Assembly: GCA_001941025.1 (NCBI GenBank)
Contig: MSHE01000015.1
Location: 73,040 to 137,039 of the forward strand
Reading direction: 5' to 3'
DNA length: 64,000 nt
From: Lachnospiraceae bacterium Zagget3
GTDB taxonomy: Bacteria > Bacillota_A > Clostridia > Lachnospirales > Lachnospiraceae
How positions within the stretch are numbered: the first letter of the stretch is position 1; each line of letters opens with the position of its first letter. Below the pieces are notes generated by a model. The model saw only the letters and a list, made by a program, of their open reading frames with translations. It did not search any database and was not told the DNA's origin. Below, piece by piece: positions 7,272-19,300 of the stretch. The position numbers and the translations under genes were made by a program.

Positions 7272-9449
7272 ATGAAAATCATCAAGAGAAGCGGAACGGA
7301 AGTGCCGTTCGATCTGGAGAAGATCACGAACGCGGTGATCAAAGCCAACGAGAGTGTCACCGATGTGGAGCGGATGACGCCGGAGCAGGTGGCGGTCATC
7401 TCCGCGAACATGAAGACGATCTGCGAGGGGATGGATCGCGCGCTTGGCGTGGAGGAGATCCAGGACCTTGTGGAGAACCAGATCATGAACCAGCGGGCAT
7501 TCGCCGTGGCGCGCAACTACATCACGTATCGTTACAAGAGAGCGCTCATTCGGAAAGCGAACTCCACCGACCAGCAGATCTTAAGTCTTCTGGAGTACGA
7601 CAACGAGGAAGTCAAGCAGGAGAACTCCAACAAGAATCCCGCCGTCAACAGCGTGCAGCGCGACTACATGGCCGGTGAAGTGAGCAAGGACATCACGAAG
7701 CGGTTCCTGCTCCCGGAGGACATTGTGGAGGCGCACGAAGCGGGGATCATCCATTTCCACGATTCGGACTATTTTGCCCAGCATATGCACAACTGCTGCC
7801 TCGTCAACCTGGAGGATATGCTGCAGAACGGGACTGTCATCAGCGAGACGATGATCGAGACCCCGAAGAGCTTTGCCACAGCCTGCAACGTGGCGACGCA
7901 GGCCGTCGCGCAGATCGCGAGCTCCCAGTATGGCGGGCAGAGCATCTCGCTGGCGCATCTCGTTCCCTTCGTGGAAGTCAGCAGGCAGAAATATAAAAAA
8001 GAGGTGGCCGAGGAGTTTGAGCAAAACGGCATTGAGGCCACGCAGGAGATGATCGACAACGTCGCAGAGATGCGCGTGAAGAAAGAGGTCAAACAGGGCG
8101 TGCAGATGATCCAGTATCAGGTGATCACGCTGATGACCACGAATGGGCAGGCGCCGTTTATCACGATCTTCATGTACCTGGATGAGGTCCCCGAGGGACA
8201 GCTGCGGGACGATCTGGCCATGGTGACGGAGGAAGTCTTAAAGCAGCGCATCCAGGGCATCAAGAATGAGCAGGGCGTCTACATCACGCCCGCGTTCCCG
8301 AAGCTCATCTACGTGCTCGAGGAGGACAATGTACGCGAGGGCAGCAAGTACTGGTACTTAACCCAGCTGGCCGCGGAGTGCACGGCGAAGCGCATGGTGC
8401 CGGACTACATCTCCGAGAAAGTCATGCTGGAGAATAAAGTCGATGAGAACGGCGAGGGCCACTGCTACACCTGCATGGGCTGCCGTTCGTTCCTGACCCC
8501 GTATGTGGATCCGGAGACGAAGAAGCCGAAATACTACGGCCGCTTCAATCAGGGCGTGGTCACGCTGAATCTGGTGGACGTGGCCTGTTCCTCCGGCGGC
8601 AACATGGAGCTGTTCTGGCAGATCTTTGACGACCGGCTGGATCTGTGCTACCGGGCGCTGATGTGTCGGCACGATCGTCTGATGGGCACGCCCTCGGACG
8701 TGGCGCCGATCCTCTGGCAGCACGGCGCGCTGGCGCGGCTGGAAAAAGGAGAGAAGATCGACAAGCTCCTTGTCGACAACTATTCGACGATCTCGCTCGG
8801 CTATGCCGGCCTGTGCGAGTGTGTCCGCTACATGACGGGCAAGTCCCACACCGATCCGGAGGCAACCCCGTTTGCCCTGGAAGTCATGCAGCACATGAAC
8901 GATGCCTGCGCGCAGTGGAGAAAAGATACGAGCATCGCGTTCTCGCTCTACGGCACGCCGCTGGAGTCCACGACCTATAAGTTCGCGAAGTGCTTACAGC
9001 AGCGGTTTGGCGTGATCCCGCACGTAACGGACAAGAACTACATCACAAACAGTTATCACGTACACGTGACCGAGGAGATCGACGCGTTTGATAAGTTAAA
9101 ATTCGAGGCGCAGTTCCAGGCACTCTCCCCGGGCGGCGCGATCAGCTATGTCGAGGTGCCGGACCTGCAGAACAATCTGGAAGCAGTCCTCTCCGTGATG
9201 CAGTACATCTACGACAACATCATGTACGCGGAACTCAACACGAAGAGCGACTATTGTCAGGAGTGCGGCTTCAACGGGGAAGTCCTCATTCAGGAGGAGG
9301 ACGGCAAGCTCTACTGGGAATGCCCGAACTGCGGCAACCGCGATCAGAGCAAGTTGAACGTCGCGCGCAGGACCTGCGGCTACATCGGCACCCAGTTCTG
9401 GAACCAGGGGCGCACGCAGGAGATCAAGGAGCGGGTGCTGCACCTCTAG
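7272..9449 (+). CDS. nrdD: Anaerobic (class III) ribonucleoside-triphosphate reductase
   Basis: A 725-residue oxygen-sensitive glycyl-radical enzyme that reduces ribonucleoside triphosphates to deoxyribonucleotides for DNA synthesis. An N-terminal ATP-cone (about residues 3-95, starting KIIKRSGTEVPFDLEKI) gives allosteric control by ATP/dATP. The catalytic barrel carries the Cys-rich CYTCMGCRSF segment. Near the C-terminus is a zinc-binding pair of CxxC motifs (CQECGF and CPNCGN), then the glycyl-radical loop RTCGYIG with the radical expected on Gly703. The start is supported by a purine-rich site (GAGGAAAGAGG) just upstream. nrdG follows 114 bases later in the same orientation. Its presence fits an anaerobic lifestyle. 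Identification is essentially certain. Confidence 0.98.
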   Translation: MKIIKRSGTEVPFDLEKITNAVIKANESVTDVERMTPEQVAVISANMKTICEGMDRALGVEEIQDLVENQIMNQRAFAVARNYITYRYKRALIRKANSTDQQILSLLEYDNEEVKQENSNKNPAVNSVQRDYMAGEVSKDITKRFLLPEDIVEAHEAGIIHFHDSDYFAQHMHNCCLVNLEDMLQNGTVISETMIETPKSFATACNVATQAVAQIASSQYGGQSISLAHLVPFVEVSRQKYKKEVAEEFEQNGIEATQEMIDNVAEMRVKKEVKQGVQMIQYQVITLMTTNGQAPFITIFMYLDEVPEGQLRDDLAMVTEEVLKQRIQGIKNEQGVYITPAFPKLIYVLEEDNVREGSKYWYLTQLAAECTAKRMVPDYISEKVMLENKVDENGEGHCYTCMGCRSFLTPYVDPETKKPKYYGRFNQGVVTLNLVDVACSSGGNMELFWQIFDDRLDLCYRALMCRHDRLMGTPSDVAPILWQHGALARLEKGEKIDKLLVDNYSTISLGYAGLCECVRYMTGKSHTDPEATPFALEVMQHMNDACAQWRKDTSIAFSLYGTPLESTTYKFAKCLQQRFGVIPHVTDKNYITNSYHVHVTEEIDAFDKLKFEAQFQALSPGGAISYVEVPDLQNNLEAVLSVMQYIYDNIMYAELNTKSDYCQECGFNGEVLIQEEDGKLYWECPNCGNRDQSKLNVARRTCGYIGTQFWNQGRTQEIKERVLHL

Positions 9450-9518
9450 AATTCGTTTCCACAAAGTCCAAATATGGAACTTGTTCTCGTTCATAGGTTC
9501 CGTTAGACGAAAAGCAAA

Positions 9519-9542
9519 GCGGGGAGGAGAGATCCTCCCCGC
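9519..9542 (+). other. Perfect 10-bp hairpin with GAGA loop between nrdD and nrdG
   Basis: GCGGGGAGGA at 9519-9528 pairs perfectly with TCCTCCCCGC at 9533-9542 around a GAGA loop. No T-run follows (GAGATTTTACGG), so it is a weak terminator at best. It lies 21 bases before the nrdG ATG. It could stabilise the nrdD mRNA or lower nrdG expression relative to nrdD, which is inference. Confidence 0.55.
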
Positions 9543-9563
9543 GAGATTTTACGGAGAAACATT

Positions 9564-10100
9564 ATGTACTATTCAGGAATAAAGCCTTTCAGTACGGAAA
9601 ACGGGCCGGGCGTTCGTGTGAGTCTGTTCGTATCCGGCTGCAGGAACGCGTGTGAGGGCTGCTTCCAGCCCGAGACATGGGACTTTCAACATGGCGAGCC
9701 GTTTGACGAGGCGGCGCGGCAGCAGGTCATGGACGACCTCGCGCCGGACTATATCGCAGGTCTGACCTTGCTTGGCGGCGATCCGTTTGAACCGGAGAAT
9801 CAGGCCGATTTGATAGACTTCATCCGAACGGTCAAACAGACCTATCCGGACAAGACGATCTGGGCCTTTACGGGCTACCACATCGATGATGAACTGGCGG
9901 AAGGCGGGAAGAACCATACGGACGTCACAGACGAGTTCCTGGGATATATGGACGTTGTTGTAGACGGCCCGTTCATTTTGGAGAAAAAAAGTCTCATGCT
10001 GCCATACCGCGGATCGGAAAACCAGCGGATTATCCTGATGGATGAGACGCGCAAGAGCGGCGAGATCGTGCTGTCGCCGCTCATGGACAAACGGGGATAA
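9564..10100 (+). CDS. nrdG: Anaerobic ribonucleotide reductase activating protein
   Basis: A radical SAM enzyme of 178 residues that uses S-adenosylmethionine and a [4Fe-4S] cluster to install the glycyl radical on NrdD. The cluster-binding CX3CX2C motif is Cys26, Cys30 and Cys33 (GCRNACEGC), followed by the SAM-binding region LLGGDPFEPEN. N-terminal YYSGIKPFSTENGPGVR is typical of the family. Length and order (nrdD then nrdG) are standard. The ATG at 9564 follows ACGGAGAAAC. A strong terminator follows. Confidence 0.96.
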   Translation: MYYSGIKPFSTENGPGVRVSLFVSGCRNACEGCFQPETWDFQHGEPFDEAARQQVMDDLAPDYIAGLTLLGGDPFEPENQADLIDFIRTVKQTYPDKTIWAFTGYHIDDELAEGGKNHTDVTDEFLGYMDVVVDGPFILEKKSLMLPYRGSENQRIILMDETRKSGEIVLSPLMDKRG

Positions 10101-10120
10101 GAGAAAACCAGCGCGATGCG

Positions 10121-10150
10121 AACAGCCTGCCCTGCGGCGGGCTGTTTTTC
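10121..10150 (+). terminator. Rho-independent terminator after nrdG
   Basis: AACAGCC at 10121-10127 pairs with GGCTGTT at 10140-10146, with a further GC-rich inner pairing, followed by a run of T. Confidence 0.75.
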
Positions 10151-10209
10151 GTTTCTCGAACAGGCGCTTCGTCTTGCGCTGCAGTTACCACATATTTTAT
10201 TAATATTGT

Positions 10210-10268
10210 TTGACGGGTATTGTAGAATCATGGTAAAATCTACATGCACATACTCCCTATAAATAGGG
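10210..10268 (+). promoter_or_regulatory. Promoter and leader palindrome of the giant Cna-B surface protein
   Basis: TTGACG at 10210-10215 and TAAAAT at 10234-10239, spaced 18 bases, form a good promoter. About 10-20 bases after the expected start of transcription lies a perfect palindrome, CCCTAT-AA-ATAGGG, at 10255-10268. It could be an operator or a short RNA hairpin. Its position favours regulation of this gene alone. Confidence 0.55.
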
Positions 10269-10314
10269 CAGTTTGTGGCCATCAGATAACAGAATATGGC
10301 GGAGGGATAAGAAG

Positions 10315-13300
10315 ATGTTTAAGAATCGTAAGAACAGGAACCATGGCGGGAAAGCCATGCATAGGGTGAGGTGCGCGCTCTGCGCGATACTCACCCTTGT
10401 TATGTGTATGTCTCTTTTTTCGGGGGTAGCGTTTGCGGACCCGGATGGAGAAGAGGTGGTGGAAACTGCCGAGACAGACAGCGAAGCAATCGACGTGACG
10501 GAATCTGCTGTGGAGGTGACAACCGAAACGGCGGAAGCGGATATGGAGGCGGCAGACGCTCCGGACGAAAGCGGGCAGGACGCAGCCCTTTCGGAGGACG
10601 CGGTGGAGGAAGCGCCCGCGGATGACGACGCGGACGCGATCATGCCGCTGGCGGCCGGCGGAGACGCGGGGATATCCTCGTTTGCCGTATCGGCGCAGGT
10701 CGACGGGACGGCGCCTTGGGACGGCGACGACGAACCGGGCGATGACAGCAACGCGAGCAATAACATTGTCCGGACGTTCGATTATGTAAATTATACGCTG
10801 TCGTACACGACGGAGCTTGCCAATCCGGCGGTGCCTGTGGATTCCGGAACGATCTACGTGGAATTTACGCTTCCCTGCGGGCCGGAAATCGCCTCTTTTA
10901 ACATGAATACGATCAACTGGATGTCAGAGCCGACTGTGACATACTATCTGCCTGACGGAACCACAACGACAGACTATACCAACGGGATGGAGGTTGAAAA
11001 GCAGGTTTTGACCGGCAATCGGACGCTGGTCAACACATCCGACAATACGGCCATTCCGGGGACCGGCACGCTTTCCGTGGGTGTCTACATCGGCGCGGCG
11101 ACAAACGGCACGACGCTGAAACCGGAATTTACCATTTGGATGGAGAACAACACAGACGCGGATAAAGTATCGGTGGAAAATCAGCAGACGCTGACCATCT
11201 CCGCCGCGCAGAAATACAACATCGGCATCCGGCAGTCCTCCGAGATGAACATCTTGGGAACGTACGACCTGTCCACGGGCAATGCAGACGCTCCGCAGGA
11301 TACCGTAAGCGGAAACACCTCGGTGCGTGGGCGCATGGAGGGCTACGGCATCACGGTTATGATGCAGAACGACTCCGTGGACAAAGGCTTGAAAGGTTTG
11401 GAGTTCCCGACGGATACGATTACCTTTGATCTGACTTTGTCAGAGCAGGCCGGGAGAAATGCCTCGGGAGATGTTCTGAGCGATCAGCCGGGCTACACAC
11501 CTGTCATGTGGGACTACGACGCGAACCTTCGCCGAACCGTTGCCAATGGCGGTACTTATGGCCTCTGGGGGCGTGAATGGGTCTTCACGAACGCGGCCAA
11601 CCGGGACTGCGCGTACGGCGCGGCTCCGTTTAATAAGTTGGGCTGCCATACGTATTCTTCTATTTACGATTCCTGTTACGACGGTGGATCCTGGAAAATG
11701 GAGCAGGACAGCTCGGATCCGCTCGTCTATCATGTGACGATCAAAGATTACACTATCGATTACGAAAACTATAATTTCCCAACCGCAAACAATACATGGT
11801 ACAAACGAACGGAAGGCGGGACGGTTTACACGGCCAACCAGGCCTGCTTCTCCGCAGGCACGGTGCAGATGGTTCTGCAGTTCCCGGAGAATGCGGTCGA
11901 CGCGCCCACTTACATCTACTACAAGATGACGGCGGACAACTTTAAGGTTGGTGACACGTCCTACGATACAACCGCAACGTATACGAACACCTATCAATTG
12001 GTACCCACGGGCAGTATCCAGTCCGGTACGAACTTTACGGATGATACCGCGACGACCCGCGCGCAGAGCGGGCATCAGCTCGGCTCTGGATATATGGCGG
12101 GGGATGCCTATTCCTTCCTTGGAACGAACATCCGTCTCTGGGGCTATCAGAGCACGACGACCGATGAATATGTGCGTACGAACGCGACACTGATCAAGTT
12201 CGACGCGGACGCGTTCGAGATCAATCGGGACGACCAGTATTATGCGGACGGCCGCTATGCGCATGGATCGGGATCCGGTGCCGTCCATTCGTTTACCCGG
12301 TATTTTGCCGGACGCACTTCGAATTGGAAAGACACACAGGAGATGAGCGATACGCTCATCAACAGTACGGATCTGCACTACTATACGGATCTGGACGCGC
12401 TTGAGACGGCCGGCTACACCTGTGTCGGCGTCCTCTACATCGCGGACGTGGAAAATATCAACACCTCCAGTCAGAGCTTTGGCATGATCGGGCTGACCGT
12501 AAAGGACGAGTCCGCGTTGATCGACAATGTCTACGCGGCCTGCAACGATTCCTGGGCATCCTACAGTACGCAGGAAGAACTGGAAGCCTTATATGGTGCC
12601 CCTATAACGGAAGAGGGCGGCACGATCAACACGAACTGGGCGCGCAACGGTTATAACCTGTATAAGGCCTACTGCAGCCTGGATGCCTATAAAACCATGA
12701 AGACCACGATTGAGTCCAGCAGCAACGGCGACTTCTGGTATCACAAGACGGAGTATGACTCGGATGGAAACATCACAGGCGGCCACGATGTCGGCTACTA
12801 CGGCGGCACAAGCCTCCTTATCTGCGGCGAGAAGAGTACCGTGGAGATTCAGACGGATCGGACCGTCTATGACATGGATACAGGCCAGCGGACGGCCACG
12901 GTCATCGTGACGCCCGCCGTTACGGTGGCGGGAAATGCCTCCTCCGAGACGGGAGACAAAGGGACCACGACCACGACGGCCACGGTCAAAGTAACGCTGC
13001 CTGCCGATTTGACCTACGATACGGGCACCGCCTACTGGGGAGATACCGCGATCACACCGGAGGTGACAGTCAATGATGACGGTACCACGGTACTTACCTT
13101 TACGCTCGAAAACGTAACGTTAAACGAGACGCTCGACAATATCACATTCAACTGCACGATCGGGCATGCCGGGACGGCGGAGGATGTGACGAACAACGAG
13201 TCCATTGCCGTAAACGCCACGATCGAGAGCACGAATGACCACCGGGCGAAGGAGGAGGCCTTCGGGAACTCTTCCACTACATCGTTTAATGTCATCCGGC

Positions 13301-16300
13301 TGTCCGCCACGAGCATTTCCAAGAGTGTGGACAACCGCATGATTGAGCGGGATGGAAGCTTTACCTGGACGCTGAATTATTATAACGGTGCCGACGAAGA
13401 CATTATCGGCACGGAGATGGTGGATGTCTTCCCGGTAAATGGGGACAGTCTGGGCAGTTCTTTTGCCGGAACGTTCTCCATCACAGGGATTGAAATTGAT
13501 TTTTCCAAAGCGCATGATTCCTATGAGGCAGATGATGCGAACATGCACTTCTATGTTTCGGATAGTTATGAAGGAACCGGGAGTGCCCTTGCCAGTGGAG
13601 GGGCGCCGACGGACTGGCCGGATTTGATGCTTGCAAAGACCAGCGATTCGGATTATGTGATCACGCTTGACACTTCCGACTATGAGGACATGAAAGCGTT
13701 CTACTGCGACCTGGGAGACTTGGATACACAGGAGACGGTGACAATTCGGATTTCCGTAAAGACAGAAGGAAACAACCCCGCAGACATTTACAACAACCTG
13801 TATTATGAGGCGGCCGAAGAGCAGGATGCCGCCGTACAGAGTAATCTCGTGACCACGCAGGTCGTGCAGCGCACGATCACCGGGCGCACCTGGATCGATG
13901 CGAACGAGAACGGAATCCAGGATGAGGGTGAGGCAGCTCTCGAGAACACGACGGTCACGCTTTATCGGGAGGACGAGGCCGACAGTACGGCGATCCGGGG
14001 GCTCGCCGTGACGCCGGCGACGGATGTGTATGGCAATCCCGTGGAACCGGTGCAGACGGGCGAGAACGGCGGGTATGTCTTTGACAATCTGCCCGCGGGC
14101 ACCTATGTCGTCCAGTTCTCGGATGTGAACGGAAAGAAATATCAGCTTACGAAACAAAACGTCGGCGATGACGACACCGTCGACTCGGACGCGGCGTTTG
14201 TGTCCAATGTAAACAACGATCTGATCGCGCAGATCACAGATCTTTCCCTGCCGACGATCGCGGATATGGACCGCGCCGTTTACGAGAGCGATTACAATGA
14301 CGCGGGCTATTCTTACGCGCCGATCGACATCACCGTCACCAAGGAGTGGGATGACGCGAACAACCAGGACGGCCTCCGGCCCAGCAGCATCACGATCCAT
14401 CTCTTTGAAGGCGAAGGCGATGACAGGACAGAGATTGCCAGCGAGACGTTAAATGCCGCGGATGACTGGACCTGGACGTTTACGGATCTGCCGGCATACG
14501 ATGAGGACGGAGAGGAGATTACCTACACCGTCACTGAGGATGCGGTGGACGAGTATACGACGACCATCGGAGAGCCGGTCGAGACAGACGACGGGTATTC
14601 CGTTACCATTACAAATACCCATGTTCCGGAAACGGTTGACATCGAGGGCACAAAGACCTGGGACGATGCGGACAATCAGGACGGGGATCGTCCGGAGAGC
14701 ATTACGATCTCCCTCTATGCCGACGGCTCGCCGGTGCTGGACACAGAGGGGAATCCTATCAAAGTGGAAGTGACTGCCGCGGACGACTGGAAGTGGAGTT
14801 TCACGGATCTGCCTAAATACGCCAATGGCGTGGAGATCAAATATACGATCACGGAGGATGCCGTGGACAACTACAAAACCACGGTGGACGGCTACGATGT
14901 GACCAATGAGCACGATCTCGAGCTGATCAACCTGAATGTGCAGAAGATTTGGTCGGATAACGACAATCAGGACGGCGTGCGTCCGGCCGAGATCACGGTG
15001 GAATTGGTGCAAAACGGCACCCGAACCGGGCAAACCCTTACCTTAAACGCGGACAATGCTTGGTCCGGCGGATGGACCGACCTGGACAAGTACCAAGAGG
15101 GTGAGGTCGGCGTGCCAAATGAATACAGTGTTTACGAAGAGGCTGTTTCCGGTTATAACGGGGAGGATCCCCTTGTAGAGACAGTCGGCGATACCACAAC
15201 GATCTTTTTGACCAACGAGCACGATGCGGCCACGATCGACATCGAAGGCACCAAGATCTGGGATGACGCGGACGATCAGGACGGTCTCCGACCGGACTCC
15301 ATCACGGTGTTCCTCTATGCCGACGGCGACCCGGCGCTGGATGAGAACAATCAGGCGATCCGGGCAACCGTGACGGCGGCGGATAACTGGATCTGGACTT
15401 TCACGGATCTGCCGCAGTACCGGGACGGCGGAGAAGAGATCGTCTACACCGTGCAGGAGAGGGATGTACCGAACGGCTACACGGCAGCGATCGGCGGCGA
15501 CGCGGAGAGCGGATTTACCATCACGAACACGCACACGCCGGCGACTACGGAAGTGTCTGTCGAGAAAACCTGGGACGACAACGACGATCAGGACGGCGTA
15601 AGGCCGCGGTCCATCACGATCACCCTCTATGCCGACAGCGAACCGGCAGTGGACGAGAATGGGAACACCATTCAGGCAACCGTGACGGCGGCGGACAACT
15701 GGGCATGGACCTTCACGGATCTGCCGAAATACCGCGACCACGGCATCGAGATTGTTTACACCATCAGCGAGACCGCGGTGAACGGATACAATACGACCAT
15801 CGGAGATGCTGTCTCAACGGACGACGGGCTTTCCTATGCCGTTACGAACTCTCATGAAACGGAGACAATCGACATATCCGGCAGCAAGACCTGGGATGAC
15901 GAGGACAACAATGACGGCTACCGGCCGGAGAGCATCACGATCCGCCTGCTGGCGGACGGCACCCCGGCAGTGGACGCGGATGGAAACGCGATCACGGCGG
16001 AAGTGACCGCGGCGGACAACTGGGCATGGAGCTTCACCGGCCTGCCGAAGTATCGGGACGGCGGTGTGGAGATTACCTACACGATCACCGAGGACGCGAT
16101 CGATCACTATACACCCGAGATTAACGGCTACGATGTCACGAACACGCACACGCTTGACCTGACCAGCCTGACAGTCACCAAGGCATGGAGTGACAGCGAC
16201 GACCAGGACGGCATCCGCCCGACGAGCGTCACGGTACAGCTCTATGCCGACGGGAATGCCGTAGAAGGCGCCACGCTCACCCTCAGCGGGGAGGACAACT

Positions 16301-19300
16301 GGACAGGCACCTTCACCGGGCTGGACATCTTTGAAGACCAGGGGGAGCGGATCGTCTATACCGTGGAAGAGGAAAACGTGACCGATGGTTATGAGGTAAC
16401 GATCACAGGAGATCCGACAACGGGCTATACGGTCACGAACGCGCACACACCGGAGACGATTGACATCTCCGGCAGCAAGACCTGGAATGATGACGACAAC
16501 AATGACGGCTACCGGCCGGAGAGTATCACGATCCGCCTGCTGGCGGATGGCAACCCGGCAGTGGACGCGGATGGAAACGCGATCACGGCGGAAGTGACTG
16601 CGGCAGACGACTGGGCATGGAGTTTCACTGGCTTGCCGAAGTACCGTGACGGCGGCACGGAGATCAACTACACGGTTACCGAGGACGCGATTGATCACTA
16701 TACACCCGAGATTAATGGCTACGATGTCACGAACACTCACACGCTTGACCTGACCAGCCTGACAGTCACCAAGGCATGGGATGACGCGGACGATCAGGAC
16801 GGCATCCGCCCGGACAGCGTCACCGTGGAACTGCTGGCGGACGGCGTGGCTACCGGAGACACTCTGGAGTTGAACGCTTCCGACGGCTGGACCGGCACTT
16901 TCACCGGACTGGACATCTTTGAAGATCAGGGTGAACGGATTGTCTATACCGTGGAAGAAGACGTGCCGGATGGTTATGCCGTAACGATCACCGGAGATCC
17001 GACAACGGGCTATACGGTTACAAACACACACACCCCGGAAACGGTTGATGTCTCCGGCAGCAAGACATGGAATGACAACGACAACCAGGACGGCTACCGC
17101 CCGGAGAGCATCACGGTCCGCCTGCTGGCGGACGGGAAGGAAGTCCGCAATGCAACGGTGACGGAAGAGGACGGTTGGGCGTGGAACTTCATCGGCCTGC
17201 CGAAGTACCGGGACGGCGGAACGCCGATCGAATACACGATCACCGAAGACGCGATTGACCACTATGCGAGCACTTATGACGGTTATAATGTCACCAACAC
17301 GCACACACCCGACCAGACCAGCCTGACGGTCACCAAGGCATGGGATGACGCGGACAATCAGGACGGCATCCGCCCGGGCAGCGTCACCGTGAAGCTGCTG
17401 GCGGACGACGAGGACACAGGCAAGACACTTGTGCTTGACGCGGCAGACAACTGGACCGGCAGTTTTACTGAACTGGATATGTACCGAGATCAGGGCGTGG
17501 AAATCGTCTATACTGTGGAAGAAGACGTGCCGGATGGCTACGAGGTGACAATCACCGGAGATCCGACAACGGGCTATACGGTTACGAACACGCACACGCC
17601 GGAGACGATCGACATCTCCGGCAGCAAGACCTGGGTGGACGAGGACAACAATGACGGCTACCGGCCGGAGAGCATCACGATCCGCCTGCTGGCGGACGGC
17701 AGTCCGGCAGTGGACGCGGATGGAAACGCGATCACGGCGGAAGTGACCGCGGTGGACAACTGGGCATGGAGTTTCACCAATCTGCCGAAGTACCGTGACG
17801 GCGGGACGCCGATCGAATACACGATCACCGAGGACGCGATTGACCATTATACACCCACGCCTGACGGCTACAATATCACAAACACCCACATTCTGGATCA
17901 GACCAGCCTGACGGTCACCAAGGCATGGGATGACGCGGACGATCAGGACGGCATCCGCCCGGAGAGCGTCACCGTGGATCTGCTGGCGGATGGCGTGGCC
18001 ACCGGGGCCACTCTGGAACTGAACGATTCCGACGGCTGGACCGGCACCTTCACCGGACTGGATATCTTTGAGGAGCACGGTGAGCGGATTAATTACACCG
18101 TGGAAGAGGAAGACGTACCGGATGGTTATGAGGTGACGGTCACCGGAGATTCGACAAAGGGCTATACGGTCACGAATACGCATACGCCGGGGACGATATC
18201 GATTTCCGGCAGCAAGACCTGGGTTGACGAGGACAACAACGACGGCTACCGGCCGGAGAGCATCACGATCCGCCTGCTTGCGGACGGGACGGAGGTCCGT
18301 AATGCAACGGTGACGGAAGCGGACGGCTGGGCATGGAGCTTTACCAACTTGCCGAAGTACCGGGACGGCGGCGTGGAGATCGTCTATACGATCACGGAGG
18401 ACGCGACCGACCACTATGCGAGCACCTATAACGGCTACGATGTTACGAACGAGCACACGCCTGACCAGACCAGTCTGACGGTCACCAAGGTGTGGGACGA
18501 CAGCGGGAATCAGGACGGCATCCGCCCGGGCAGCGTCACCGTGCAGCTGCTGGCAGACGGGGAGGAAACAGGGGATACCCTGATCCTGAACGATTCCGAC
18601 GGCTGGACCGGCACGTTCACCGGATTGGACATTTATGAGGCGCATGGCGAGCGGATCGTCTATACCGTAGAAGAGGAAGACGTGCCCGCCGGCTATGAGG
18701 TGGCGATCAACGGAAGCGCGACGACTGGCTACACCATTACGAACACACATGATCCGGAAACGGTGGATCTCTCCGGCAGCAAGACCTGGGACGACGATGA
18801 CAACAACGACGGCTACCGTCCGGAGAGCATCACGATCCGCCTGCTGGCAGACGGATCGGAGATCGACCATGTGACGGTGACGGAAGCGGACGACTGGGCA
18901 TGGACGTTCGCTGATCTGCCGAAGTATCGGGACGGCGGCGTGGAGATCGTCTACTCGGTTACGGAGGACGCGATCGACCACTATGCGAGCACCTATGATG
19001 ACGGCTATGATGTCACGAACGAGCACACGCCCGACCAGACCAGCCTGACAGTCACCAAGGTGTGGAGTGACAACGACAATGAAGACGGCATCCGCCCGGA
19101 GGGCGTCACCGTACAGCTGCTGGCGGACGGAGAGGCCACCGGGGACACGCTGGAGCTGAACGATTCCGACGGCTGGACCGGCACCTTCACCGGACTGGAT
19201 ATCTTTGAGGAGCACGGTGAGCGGATCACCTATACCGTGGAAGAGGAAGATGTGCCGGACGGCTACCATGTGACGATCACCGGAGATCAGACAACGGGCT

